DNA of 64,000 bases from Blasia pusilla (GCA_050084515.1 CM114271.1:44392001-44456000); one strand, 5' to 3'; shown: positions 47,642-57,949, numbered from the stretch's first letter. A program made the numbers and translations. The notes: generated by a model from the sequence alone, not told the origin.

Positions 47642-48827
47642 TTGAGTAGGAACCCATGTACTAGCCAAGAGGATACAACTGGGGCTAGATGGCATGGTGA
47701 GGTTGATGAGGAGATGGTGCCGGGTTGGCATGCATCTGCCTTTTTATGTTGGTTAGGGGTGGACTCTAGTATGGAGGACCACATGATATCTTACTCTAGT
47801 CAGACGGTAGATGGCGAGTCTTTAGATCCTAAGGTTGGAGATGGTGGTACGGATCAGCGTGATATTCATGATGATGCGTTGGTGTTGGAGTTCCTATTGA
47901 CCAGTAGGGTGCTAGACATAGTGAGTGCCAAGGAGCAAGACCGTGTTCTTCAACGTGCTAGGAGGTATCGATTGGAGGAAACACATATTCTTCTTGTGTG
48001 GGAGGATGGTAGAGTACGAGTGGTGCCGCATTTGGCTCAGAGAGAGCGCATTGTGCGACATGCTCATGAGGAGTTGGGACATTTTGGGGTAAAGCGTACG
48101 TATAGCTTACTCCTTGGCCAATATTGGTGGCGTGGCATGCATACTCAAGTGCAGCAGTTGGTATCACATTGTATGGTTTGTGACCGGGTGAGGGCATCAT
48201 TCAATGCACCTACACCACAGTTACACCCATTGCCTATTATGGGGTTGGGTTACCGTTGGAGTGTGGACTTTGCGGGACCGTTACCGTTGACTGTACGACA
48301 TTATCGATATGTGTCGGTGATAGTGGAGCACTTCTCCAAGTGGATTGAGTTGGTGGCATACCTAACAAGGCAAGTGAGGGAACCGCGTATGCGTTTCTTG
48401 ATAGAGTGCTTAGTCATTTTGGTGCACCAGCTGAGGTGTTGACCGACCAGGGTATAGAGTTTCAGGGTGAGTTTCAGGTCTTATGTGACAAGGTGTTGAT
48501 TGATCATCAGACCACGTATCGAGATCATGAAGAAGCGGATGGTTTGGCTGAGCGTGTGGTTCAGACGGTGAAGAGGGCATTGCGCAAGTATGGCCTACAA
48601 AAGGGGCATCTTGGAGACTGGGATATTCAGTTGCCATGGTTAGCCATGGGGTTTAGGTTTAGTCGCCAAGCATCCTTGGCTTCCTTCTCACCTTATTTTC
48701 TGTTATACGGCCGAGATCTAGACTTGCCAGCAACAATTCGTCGGGAGTCTAGTGAGGTGGTGAACCTTGATGACCCAGAGATGTGGATGAGAGTGTGTTC
48801 TCATTAGGCAGAGCTCTTTCGGAGAGT
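47642..48827 (+). pseudogene. E2 integrase zinc region and DDE core
   Basis: 47642-48442 is open and has the HHCC zinc region HAHEELGHFGVKRTY...HCMVCDRVRA, then 'YRWSVDFAGPLPL' with the first Asp. A one-base deletion near 48358 shifts the frame. 48406-48807 carries VLTDQGIEFQGEF (second Asp), 'EADGLAERVVQTVKRAL' (Glu) and LPWLAMGFRFSRQASLASF. A TAG at about 48807 precedes the C-terminal part. With the shift and stop it cannot be made as one protein. Confidence 0.85.
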
Positions 48828-48828
48828 T

Positions 48829-49302
48829 ATGCCAACAACCTTTGAGAATCTTGCCATTGCTCAACATAGGGATACGTTGCGGTATGCAACCATTCGGGAT
48901 GGAGGTTATTGGCCATCGATTTGTAGGTTCCATATGGGGGACTATGTCTATTTGCAGCAGATTGCACCGACAACGTTGGATGTGACGGCAGGCCGCACTA
49001 TTTTACGAGTGCGCAAAGTGTTAGCTTATGGAGTTCTTGTGTTGGAGGGTTGTGATGGCGTTGTTTGGAAGGACCATGTGCGTAATTGTGCCCCATGCCA
49101 TCTTCCAAATGTGGATGGTACTATTGATCCAAGCTTAGCCATGATACGTGCTAGCTTGAGGTGTATGTTGTGTGGGTCTGCTGGTAACGCAGCTCGTATG
49201 TTGGTGTGTGATCGGTGTTCTAGGGGTTGGCACATGATGTGCTTGACTCCATGTATGGATGTTGTTCCTACTGGAAGGTGGATTTGTTCTCGATGTACTT
49301 AG
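48829..49302 (+). CDS. E2 integrase C-terminal region with PHD finger
   Basis: Open stretch of 157 residues. The first part (GDYVYLQQIAPTTLDV, 'VWKDHVRNCAPCHLPN') is the conserved integrase tail. Residues about 113-156 form a C4HC3 PHD finger: CMLC, CDRC, the SRGWHMMC His/Cys pair, and WICSRC. PHD fingers commonly read histone H3 tails, so this may guide integration, analogous to the chromodomain of chromoviruses. The stop directly follows the finger, as in E1. Start chosen as first Met after the TAG; in an active element it would be part of Gag-Pol. Confidence 0.85.
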   Translation: MPTTFENLAIAQHRDTLRYATIRDGGYWPSICRFHMGDYVYLQQIAPTTLDVTAGRTILRVRKVLAYGVLVLEGCDGVVWKDHVRNCAPCHLPNVDGTIDPSLAMIRASLRCMLCGSAGNAARMLVCDRCSRGWHMMCLTPCMDVVPTGRWICSRCT

Positions 49303-49474
49303 GAGGGATAGATGACTTGATCTTTGCATGATATGGATTACAGATGTGCGAGTAACGATGGGGCAACCTAGCACCCGGCCTTCTGATTGGTGCACCCACG
49401 AAGGTGTATAGCATGTAGTAGATGTATATGGCTACTTGGGAGTTAGAGGGACCTAACCGCCAGTTAGAGGGGTG

Positions 49475-49581
49475 AGTTTTGGTACACTTGTGTTTGTGGA
49501 TGCTCTCGTCTATGTTATCTATGTATGTGATTAAGGTTTGTCAACAATGTATGTTGTACGACGATTTGGATTCGCACGACA
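49475..49581 (+). repeat. E2 repeat B1
   Basis: 107 bp starting 'agttttggtacacttgtg' and ending 'cgcacgaca'. It follows a purine tract (agttagagggg). It is separated by two bases (gg) from the TGTC of A2 and is repeated after A2 as B2. Confidence 0.9.
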
Positions 49582-49583
49582 GG

Positions 49584-49950
49584 TGTCATGACCATACGGA
49601 TTATGTCGTAGAGTATAGTCTGCTAGTAGAGGCCGTACCTTATGTAGGGACGTAGTGTCTAGGTAGAGATGCGGTTTCATACATAGGGTTGGGGGTTACT
49701 CCGTTGAGGGTGACTTTTCCAGTAGGGCCCGCTCTTAGGTTGGAGGATATAGTGTGGAGTGCACTCAAAGAACAGACAGTTCTTTGAGTTGAGCATGTTG
49801 CGTTGGGAGTTAGCCTTGGTAGTGAGTAGAGCTCTTGGCTATGGTGGTTCCCGCAAGCTTCGCCCTGGATTCTCCAATCGTGGAGTGGATTTGGCTCGAT
49901 TGTATGTGATTCTATATGTGTTTTATGACAGTAGGTCTTTCACGGATTTT
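49584..49950 (+). repeat. E2 right terminal repeat A2
   Basis: 367 bp beginning TGTCATGACC, about 96% identical to A1, followed at once by B2. Confidence 0.92.
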
Positions 49951-50057
49951 AGTTGTGGTACACTTGTGTTTGTGGATGCTCTCGTCTGTGTTATGTATGT
50001 ATGTGAGTATGGTATGTCAGTGATGTATGTTGTATTATGATGTGGATTTGCACGACA
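49951..50057 (+). repeat. E2 repeat B2 (right end of element)
   Basis: 107 bp copy of B1 ending 'gcacgaca'. Next come actc and uninterrupted E3 sequence, so this is the true right end of E2. Confidence 0.9.
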
Positions 50058-50064
50058 ACTCAAA

Positions 50065-50718
50065 CCAGCTGTATCCAGGTTGAGCGTCCCAGATCTATGC
50101 ACCACATGGAAGTTATAATTCTGCAACAAAAGAGCCCACCTTGCAAGCTTCCCCTCTAAGCTTGTCGGACTCCATCAACCACTTAAGTGGCTAATGATCA
50201 GTAATGACGATAAAGGGATTGTCGAATAGATAACATCTGAAATGTGCTACAGCCTACACTGCAGCCAAGCACTCACCCTCATTCGAGCTATACTTACCCT
50301 CATCGCATCAAAGATCTTCTCAGGGATGGGCATGGCATACCTATCGGACTTTGTCTCTTGATTGATAGGTTGGTAATCTCCACACATCCGTCTATCCGTC
50401 CAATTGCCATGCACATCCTTCTTGGCGGGCATGACAGTGGCAGTTGCATACTCTCCATGCGACATCTCTACTAGTCCTGCTCCAACCAAGTCCTGGCTCC
50501 TACTCTGAATCACAGCCCTCTCCATGTTTTGTACCTATAGGGTCTTCGAAAGATCGGTGTGTCACTCCACAACTCAATGGAGATCCTGGACCCTTCAGCG
50601 TACCCAAATCATGTATACTAAATGCAAAACAACTCCTATAACTCCTAAGGAATTGGTGTATCCGACGCCGCTCTACTCCTATCAACTTAAGGCCCATATC
50701 TGGCTCCCAAGTCTCCAT
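50065..50718 (-). pseudogene. E3 RT N-terminus fused to RNase H
   Basis: It starts with 'METWEPDMGLKLIGVERRRI' (50718), then 'SHGEYATATVMPAKKD' and 'GDYQPINQETKSDRYAMP'. It breaks at about 50290 and resumes with RNase H 'NEGECLAAV' and 'AHFRCYLFDNPF' down to 'NYNFHVVHRSG' at 50100. The deletion differs in endpoint from the one in E1, so each copy lost its polymerase core independently. Confidence 0.7.
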
Positions 50719-51312
50719 CGTGACTACGATAGGACTCTCCGGTACGAATGTCGGTGGTTGTTATGGTGCAACCCCGTCTCAGAAAATAGAACTCTCATCT
50801 CCACGTGCAGTACCCGGAACCACGCTTGATGTTGTGGCTATCATCTCTTGGCATACATACAAAACATCCCAAGAAGTCCAAGGGTGTGTCTCTCGATCAC
50901 CCCTAGTGTGTTGATCTCCTTGGGTCTTGCCCCTAGCCACTGCCCCAACTGTCTCTGTAGGCATGGGGCTCACCAACGCAACAACTGTGATCTGTCACAT
51001 CCTCAAACGATGCTGCTCAGCTACTACTAAGCTGAAATCCATTTCAAGCAATTCAAGTCCATCGCCTAATCCAAGACATGACGTCATGATGCATTCAATA
51101 GTGACGATACTGTCGTCACTCCTGTGGGGAATCCCATCGCTCGCTCTCGCTCATCGGCGTTGGACTCCAACAACCTCTGTACTTGGTCATCCCAAACCAA
51201 GCCAGGTCCGCCCATAGGAAGCGGGAAAACTCACAAATGTGGGAAAGGCTGCTCATGGCATGCCAATCCTCTTGACCACAATCAATAGCGGTTGATCATT
51301 GTGCCTCACTGT
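50719..51312 (-). other. E3 linker between methyltransferase and RT
   Basis: Conserved in E1, E2 and E4 ('IGMPRAAFPT-VSFP', 'LVWDDQV', 'AMDLNCL'). No known domain recognised; several stops in this copy. Confidence 0.5.
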
Positions 51313-52020
51313 CTATGATCGACGGCCCGGATCCAATGTAGAATCCACCAACAAATCGGAGGGATGCTCCACTCTCGCATAAGCCCTCCGCAACACCTCA
51401 TGTGGTACCAAGTTGGTCCATAAAAGACGCGGGCATTGTGCTCTAGAACCTACACTCGCCGCATCTAACAACATTGCCGTGCCGATCCATGCGCGCACTT
51501 GATGTGCACTCGTCACCATGCGGGACCTCGAATTGCCCAAAATTGGCACATTCTCCAAAATATATCCTGGACAATGAGGTTGATGCTCATGTAAATGTCG
51601 CAAGATCCGCATCATCTCCCAAAACAACCTCAACCGAGCGTCAGCTAACCCGCTACCTCGTCCAACACTCGATTAGCCCTGACACGTCCAACCAGCAATG
51701 ACAAAGTCTATGGTCCCTACCCGCTCCAAGTCATGCGCCCCCTACAATAAAATATCCCTTGGTAGTGAACTGTGGGAACCCTAAATGGCGGACGCTGACA
51801 ACAAGTTGGGAAAACGGAGGCGTATTAGCACCACATGGTGAAGTGAAGCGTGCCTCACAACATCATCAATCTCCACATACACATACTGCTGCACGCGCAC
51901 TCCAGCGTGCAAAAAAGCAGCTAACCTAGTGTTCATCCCTCCAAAGAGATCCAACACTCGAATTCCCTCCTTTGGGATGCACCACACAATCAGGGTGGTG
52001 TCCAAAGGGGTCATAGCAGC
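51313..52020 (-). pseudogene. E3 C5-cytosine methyltransferase, all main motifs visible
   Basis: 52014-51781 is open and reads 'TPLDTTLIVWCIPKEGIR', then VLDLFGGM (motif I, 51958-51935) and 'VQQYVYVEIDDVVRHAS'. Then come FVIAGWTCQG (motif IV, 51693-51676, Cys kept, Thr in place of Pro) followed by an in-frame TAA, 'RLFWEMMRILRHLHEHQP', YILENVPILG (motif VI, 51555-51547) and 'GSRAQCPRLLWTNL' (motif VIII, about 51460-51420). It keeps E-N-V and Cys but has stops after motif I and in motif IV. It is the most informative minus-strand copy of the module. Confidence 0.85.
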
Positions 52021-52318
52021 ACTCTTGCCTACCAGGGGTTCCTCTGACCCGTCACACTCTAGTGCAAACGTCTCGCTCCACGCGGTCTACACATGCTCAA
52101 TGGCTAAGCGTCGAAGCTCCTCAGTCGAGCCCCAAAGCACTGCTCTCCTCCATAGACAAATGCGGCTACCATGACACTCCTCTTCATGGAAATGTCAAGA
52201 ACGGGAATATCCTCTGCATAGACATGTCCCTCAATCAAATCACTAGGCCAAGTGATGGCACTGCTAAATGCTGCTAAGGTCGCCATCTCTCCAGGCCGTC
52301 ACTCGATCACTGCACCTA

Positions 52319-52900
52319 TCAATCGAATGGGTAATGAGCTAAGGCACCCATCACTTGACTGCCATCCTGGTCTGTAGGATGCTGACTCTTCCCAATAATC
52401 CAGGGAAAACCCCATTGGGTATAACACTGCTCCACCAACCAGACGTCGTAGGACTCTACATCAATCACTATCCCCTTGGCTTGTACCACGGACTCATTTG
52501 TAGGATGTCCCGGCGAATCCTCACCACGACCTCCTGTCACGTGATATATTGTGTGGAACTCGCTCCACCCAAGGATGTCTGTATCCGGAATGGACAATGC
52601 TCCACATCGGCTCTCGTCAAGCCCAATCCTCTGAATGACGCTTTCCCCAACATCACGAGTTGCGCTCTTGAATCCAATAAGACATGCTGCGAATTAAAAG
52701 CTCTACCTCTAGGATTCACCAACAGGAAGACCTCTCCCTGGTTATCAAGCGACACAACACCAGAAGCCATGGCACGCTCGATCGTGGATCTAGCGAGCAT
52801 CTCCGCCATCCTAGTAGCCGCAGCCTACCATAAATTTGAAGTGGACGGCCTGGGCATCCGCTCCAAGGGCAGATCCATCACCTCCTCTGCAATCACCTAT
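52319..52900 (-). pseudogene. E3 protease-like region
   Basis: 52809-52537 reads AEMLARSTIERAMASGV, 'LLDSRAQLVMLGKASF' (D-S-R where E1 has D-S-G, so the active site is lost), 'CPFRIQTSLGGAS'. 52597-52319 continues with 'HPTNESVVQAKGIVIDVESY' and 'YTQWGFPWIIGKSQHPTDQDGSQVMG'. Same place and order as in other copies. Confidence 0.65.
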
Positions 52901-54620
52901 GAATGTGATGCAAGAACTCCAACTCCATGCTCATATAGTGTAGCGTCCAACCGAAAAACCTTGGCGGGCATACCTCCCAATGTCATAACATCGGAAGCAG
53001 AAAATAAAGAAGCGCGATACAAAACAGTGGCCGCCCCCACCAACGTGCTCGACACATGCCCCTCTTGAGCATCAAGAATAGGAGTCGTCGCACTCGCTTC
53101 TCCCATCGCCCTCTGTGCCTGCACACCAAAAGCATCACCAACTCTCTAGGAACTCTGATCAGGACCCATCGATGGGGTCCTCATTGCCTTGGACAACGTG
53201 AAAAATTGAGGAAGCATGGTCTGTTTTCTAGCTTCATTTAGCTGTGGATCCAACTCAGCGGCTTCTCCACGCGTCAAAATTGCGGCGGCCTCCATTTGGG
53301 CAACCCCGCACATCCAACCAGGATCCTCCATATCTTTGGTTCCTCCATATGATGTCGATGCCATGGATGTGGCATCGGGTAACCTCAATGCCACAACGGC
53401 AATCTGCTCTTGTAGCTGCTGTATGTGATCAGCCATCCGAGCCTCACGTCCGACGTCTCCCTTGATGCGTCTAGGTGGTGAGACTCTACCTCCTCCACGT
53501 GCAGCTCCACCACCCTGTCGGGAAACTCCAACTCCTCGTCTCCCAACAGGACCACCTGGTGCACGACCTCTAGCCCCACTTGGACCGGCTACTCGCTCTG
53601 GTGTCCTCTCTGACCCTCGGTCCGATTGTAACTCAGGATATAAATTGAAACACCTGGCGCGTGTATGACCATACCTCTGAAAATGGTCATACTGATAACC
53701 TCTTGTTGCAGCACCATCTCCTCCTCCATGCTAAGGCACACGTCCATGACACTAACGAGTGCAATCGCGTTGATGATGAGCTCCACCACATGACCAACAA
53801 GTAATAGTAGGCGACTGCTGCTGAGCCACATATGAAGGTGCAGGTCTCTATGGCACGGCCTCTTGCTATCCTCCCTCAGTCGTGGTGCCACAATCAACCT
53901 ATCTCGGAGTCCATGTTGCTGCACAGGTGGTGCATATCATCGTGACTGCTCTCACCCAGAACCCATGGTGGCTACGCTCTCCTCTGCCATGTTGCGCTCA
54001 ATGTTCTCGGCGGTCCTAAAAACATCTCTCAAAGTAGGGGAGGTGTTCATAAGCACCCAACTTCTCCGTCCATACCCCTTGGTAGCTCACCCTCAACTCA
54101 GCAAATAACTCAACCACGGGGTTGAACCTCGGACGAACCTGACTAGATGGTGCAACTGCTCCAATGCGAGTGACCCCTCCTAAAACATCACTAGTGGAAG
54201 AGGAAGTAGCCTCTCCTAACTCCTCCTCCTCATCTGGGAACGGCTCCGTCTATGACACATAGTGTGGGTCATAGTAGAGTCGCCATGCCTCAATCTCCTG
54301 GGCATATCTGTGGGAGAACTCATGGTAATCGTCCATGGGCACCCCCTCCAAATACTAGAACATACCTTTCCATGTTGTAAACGGGTTGAACTCTCTAGAG
54401 TTCCTAGTCCGCTCTGAGTCACACCAACTCCTAAACTCTGCAATGAAGTCTTGTAGCTCTATAGTGCCTACAGCACCCGAAAATCTACGCGGTCCTCTAC
54501 CGCGGTCATCCATCTCGTACGCCCAACTGGCAGGACCACTCAATGTGTACAGTGGGTCACTAAAACACTCCTCTACATGCTCACTCTCATCTGAAGATGA
54601 TACAGAAGGAGATTGAGGTG
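52901..54620 (-). pseudogene. E3 gag remnant
   Basis: 54543-54355 has 'SWAYEMDDRGRGPRRFSG' and the capsid start. A CCHC knuckle (CWSCGGAHHQRDC) lies at about 53800-53762. An Arg/Gly-rich region and 53436-53146 follow ('MADHIQQLQEQIAVVALRLP', 'SKAMRTPSMGPDQSS'). A second knuckle has lost Cys residues. Multiple frame breaks. Confidence 0.65.
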
Positions 54621-55264
54621 GTCTCTCACGTGGAGACCCTCGAAACCTCGCACCACTCCAGGTAAACCCTCTAGAGCTACTCTCAGGTCCACTACCTCGC
54701 CTCTCAAAATCCCAAAAGGACGCGGTGATGGCCCTCGTGCCCCTCTCATACCATCACTCTCAATCTCGTGAGTAATCCCTCAATCACTCAAACTAAACAT
54801 TCGGCACTCAATCTCCACTCTCTCACTGAGACGTGTATTGTGCGGCAACAAGCAGCGTGGTGCGGAAAATCAACCGATCTATTGTCTCATTGACAAACCA
54901 TCCTCAACTCTGGACATCCCACACAGGTCTATGTATCCTAAAACCATAGATCATCCATGCTACTAGCATTAACACGAAACCCAATATCCCAAATAACTTC
55001 CCAATATCCGGAAATCCCTCACACGTGCAAGGTAAGAGACCAGAATGGGTAACCTGACAATAATGTGGATATTGCTCGTCGGCAACTGCAAATCTCGACC
55101 CCAACTTGGTCATGAAGACAACTCCTCTAATCAGCAAATCGTACTCCTCTCGTACCGACGTTGCTCGATCCTTCTCGATTTATGGTGCAAGTCCAACTGT
55201 TCGATGCGGCACTAGCGGCACGGAACGGCTACAAATGGCACGGCACTCGGCGGCATATCCTCCT

Positions 55265-55570
55265 CAATGAGAAATTTACATGCTCTGCACCTTAGTGAAG
55301 GAGCGCACAAGGTCATTCCAAACCATATCATCGCGTCCCTCCAATAAGAGAACATCACGTGGCAAAACCTCATGCTCTCTCAAGATAGTGCGCCTTGCAA
55401 TCACATCCAACATCGTGGGTACCGTCTGTTGCAAGTAGATATAATCTCCCTAATAAAACCTCCAGATAGTCGGTTGATAACCATCTCCCTGAATAGTCGC
55501 ATACCTCAACGAACCCTGATGTTGCGCAATCGCCAAGTTCTCAAACGTCATGGGAATCACTCTAGACCTC
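55265..55570 (-). mobile_element. E6: integrase C-terminal fragment of a further E-family copy
   Basis: The minus strand reads 'LRYATIQGDGYQPTIWRFY', a stop, 'GDYIYLQQTVPTMLDV', 'TILREHEVLPRDVLLLEGRD' and 'VWNDLVRSF', the integrase tail just before the PHD finger. The finger itself is missing. It abuts the E3 leader. Confidence 0.7.
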
Positions 55571-56124
55571 TGAATTAATATTATATATTTTAATTAGAAA
55601 AGAATTAACTTAATTAAGAATATTTTTTTAATAAATTAAAAATTCAAATGGAAATATGAGGAAACGATTTCCCTTTAAAAAATTGGACTATTTAAATATT
55701 AATTAAAAAAAACTTTTAAAAAATTGGAGAAATATCTAGGTTGTAAAAAGTTGAACATGTTCTAATTAAGACGTTAGTAGTATGCAAATGTATTCTTTCT
55801 TGAATTCTATATGCAAACTCTAATTCTCTTGATAAATAATTTACATTCCAATTCAAAGCATATATAACTTTGATAACAAATTTCTCATCTAGTGTGTAAA
55901 TAGAGGATACAATTTTGATTTTTCCATACTTGAAATGATTGACACAAGGGATTTTTTTTATATGCGCTTATGATTATATTTATAATGTAGGCTTCAATTG
56001 TTTATAAATAGTGATTGACGATATCCTATTGACAATAGGAATACAAATTCAATTTAGACAAAAATGCCACAAAAATATATCCATGTAATGCTTACTTAGG
56101 TCTAAATTTTCAAAGTTGGATCAT
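55571..56124. other. AT-rich spacer
   Basis: Very AT-rich, no gene, no clear repeat. Confidence 0.6.
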
Positions 56125-56752
56125 ATACAAGGTTGCATGTGCACAAAGTCTACGTCTGCGGATATCTCCTTGTCCGTGGACTTACGTCTATTATATAGAA
56201 GGATTTATCCATGTGGGCCCAAAATCCCCCTTCTTTCTCATTCCCCTCTTTTTCCTGTGTGTTTCATATTAACGCGTTTCTTCCTCCCCCTTATTGCCCC
56301 ACCTGCCTTTGTTCTACCTTCCACCATAATCTGTAAATATGGGCGCAACCTTTTGCAATTCATGTTTGTGATGTCTATTTAAGATATTAACAAAATAGAG
56401 AAATATCCTAAATTGAAATCCATGTTTATCATGTCATGCCTTCCATTATGAACTATATGTATGAGCCCCATCTCTTGCAATGCATGTCCAAATATGGATT
56501 GCAAGAGGTGGGGCTCACACCTATAGTTCACAATGGAAGGCAAGACAAGGGCGAGTGGGGCAATAAGGGGGCAGGAAGTGGAGGTAGAGGGAGGAAGAAA
56601 TAATAAAGTATGGAACATAAAGGTAAGTTGGGGGAATAAGAAAGAAGATGAAGGTAGGGTCGACATGGATAAGTCCTTCTAAAGGATAGATGTAAGTCCA
56701 CGGACATGGACATCTTTGCGGATATGGATTTTGTCTACATGCGACCTTAGGC
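56125..56752. mobile_element. Foldback (inverted-repeat) element
   Basis: The left arm (about 56125-56365) and the reverse complement of the right arm (about 56498-56752) share ordered blocks: 'gcatgt', 'gcggatat', 'tccgtggacttac', 'agaagga-ttatccatgt', 'tttcttcctccc', 'ccccttattgcccca' and 'ccttcca'. Between them a second, tighter inverted repeat (about 56437-56482 against 56498-56545, 'gccttccatt...gagcccca') pairs with the same right arm. No coding sequence. It looks like a foldback or MITE-type element with a duplicated arm segment. Confidence 0.7.
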
Positions 56753-56767
56753 CACAAACAATTTATC

Positions 56768-57482
56768 GTGCGCATACCCATCGCTACAAAATCCACGTCG
56801 CTGGCCATATCTATACACCATATGACACCGATCTTCCCAACACACGAGTTGACCCACCCACAAAAAAAGTACACTCACACATATACATCAAGACCACACA
56901 ACAAAAACCAAAGTAAAAATGGTTCGGTGTATCGAGCCACATCCACCCTCAACTATGAGGGTGGATGTGGCTCACACACACACACACACACACACACAAG
57001 AGAGGTGCTCCTAAGGCCCAACATGTAAAATATGGCTTGCGAAAGCCATCTCTTCCTCTCTTATAGCCTTTGGAAGAGCCAAAAGGCTTTTTCCCGAAAA
57101 AATAGCCATCCCAACCGTAATTTGCATGCATATCTTATTGGATGATCGTTGACACTATCAAAGGGTCACCTAACTGAGTAAGAATAAACTAGGGAGATCT
57201 TTAGAGACAATTTTCCCAATGCAACGGATCTCCTGCTAGCCTCATCCGACATCTTAGGACAAAGTTATGCCCGAGCAACCCATTGACCCTTTATGCCGAC
57301 GACGAGGTAGAAATTTACATATCGGCTAACTAAGGTATGACAATCGTCATGTGCATACACATTGCTACACAATCCACATCGTTGGTCACATCTATACATC
57401 ACACAACATCGATCTTCCCAACATATGGGTCAAACCACCCATAAACAAAATACACTCGAGCATATACATCGAGACTATACAA
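56768..57482. repeat. Direct repeat pair flanking a hairpin and CA tract
   Basis: 56768-56900 and 57352-57482 match in order: 'gctaca-aatccac', 'catatctataca', 'cgatcttcccaaca', 'acccaccca', 'acactc' and 'catatacatc'. Between them lie a perfect 17-bp-arm palindrome (56934-56973, loop aactat) and (CA)13 at 56973-56998. The rest of the interval (57000-57351) shows nothing recognisable. Confidence 0.65.
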
Positions 57483-57949
57483 TTTCCCCCCTAGTTGGAA
57501 ATTGGGTCCCCCTAACTCCAAACAACAGACATCACATCTACTTGACATGATCTACTACTCTATACACATTTAGCATCAAAATGGTTTTCTTCCCTCTTGG
57601 AAAGGACTCTTCTCAAGTGCAGACAACGACTCTTGCGAATCTTAGATAACAAAGTTCAAACAAAGACCTCAAAGAGACCTCAAGAATAGGCAGCTCATCC
57701 TACTTTCATAACTGAATCTATCACAACGCGTTACTCACTGTCTAATAGCTTTCCTATGCTCTTCTTGATTATCTTATGGAATTCTGAAATCAAAAGACTC
57801 AACTCTCATCCCTACTGCAGCCGCCTAATAAGGTTTCACACTCGATCAACGATGCCATCATCCTTGCAACATCTCCCAACACATACTCTTCGGTGGATCC
57901 ATCTCATCTATCTCCACCTAGAGATATCAACAAGTGTTTGTAGTTGACA
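57483..57949. other. Spacer, nothing recognised
   Basis: Low-complexity, pyrimidine-rich on the plus strand; no gene seen. Confidence 0.4.

Larger units (their letters stand above)
32809..50057 (+). mobile_element. E2: Gag-PR-C5 methyltransferase-RT-RH-IN-PHD element with split terminal repeats
   Basis: The best-preserved family member, about 9.85 kb without the 7.4-kb chromovirus lodged in it. The order is A1 (32809-33174), leader, gag, protease, methyltransferase (split by the chromovirus at 37576/44970), RT/RNase H, integrase, PHD finger, purine tract, B1, A2, B2. It sits in the minus-strand copy E3. The flanks rejoin E3 homology exactly, with ctc shared on both sides (gctc/actc), which fixes both ends. 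A1 and A2 differ at about 15 of 367 positions. TAG/TAA stops and frameshifts show that it is no longer autonomous. Confidence 0.85.
50058..55260 (-). mobile_element. E3: minus-strand E-family copy, right part
   Basis: From high to low coordinates: leader block (55137-54904), gag, protease, methyltransferase, linker, RT N-terminus, RNase H. It continues at 32808 on the other side of E2. RT core is deleted between 'EKIFDAM' and the RNase H segment (junction about 50290). No terminal repeat remains at the high end, where it abuts fragment E6. Confidence 0.8.

Noticed and set aside
32809-50057. Classifying E2 as a DIRS-type element because of its split repeats
   Set aside because: It encodes a clear HHCC/DDE integrase and a gypsy-type RT order; no tyrosine recombinase is visible.
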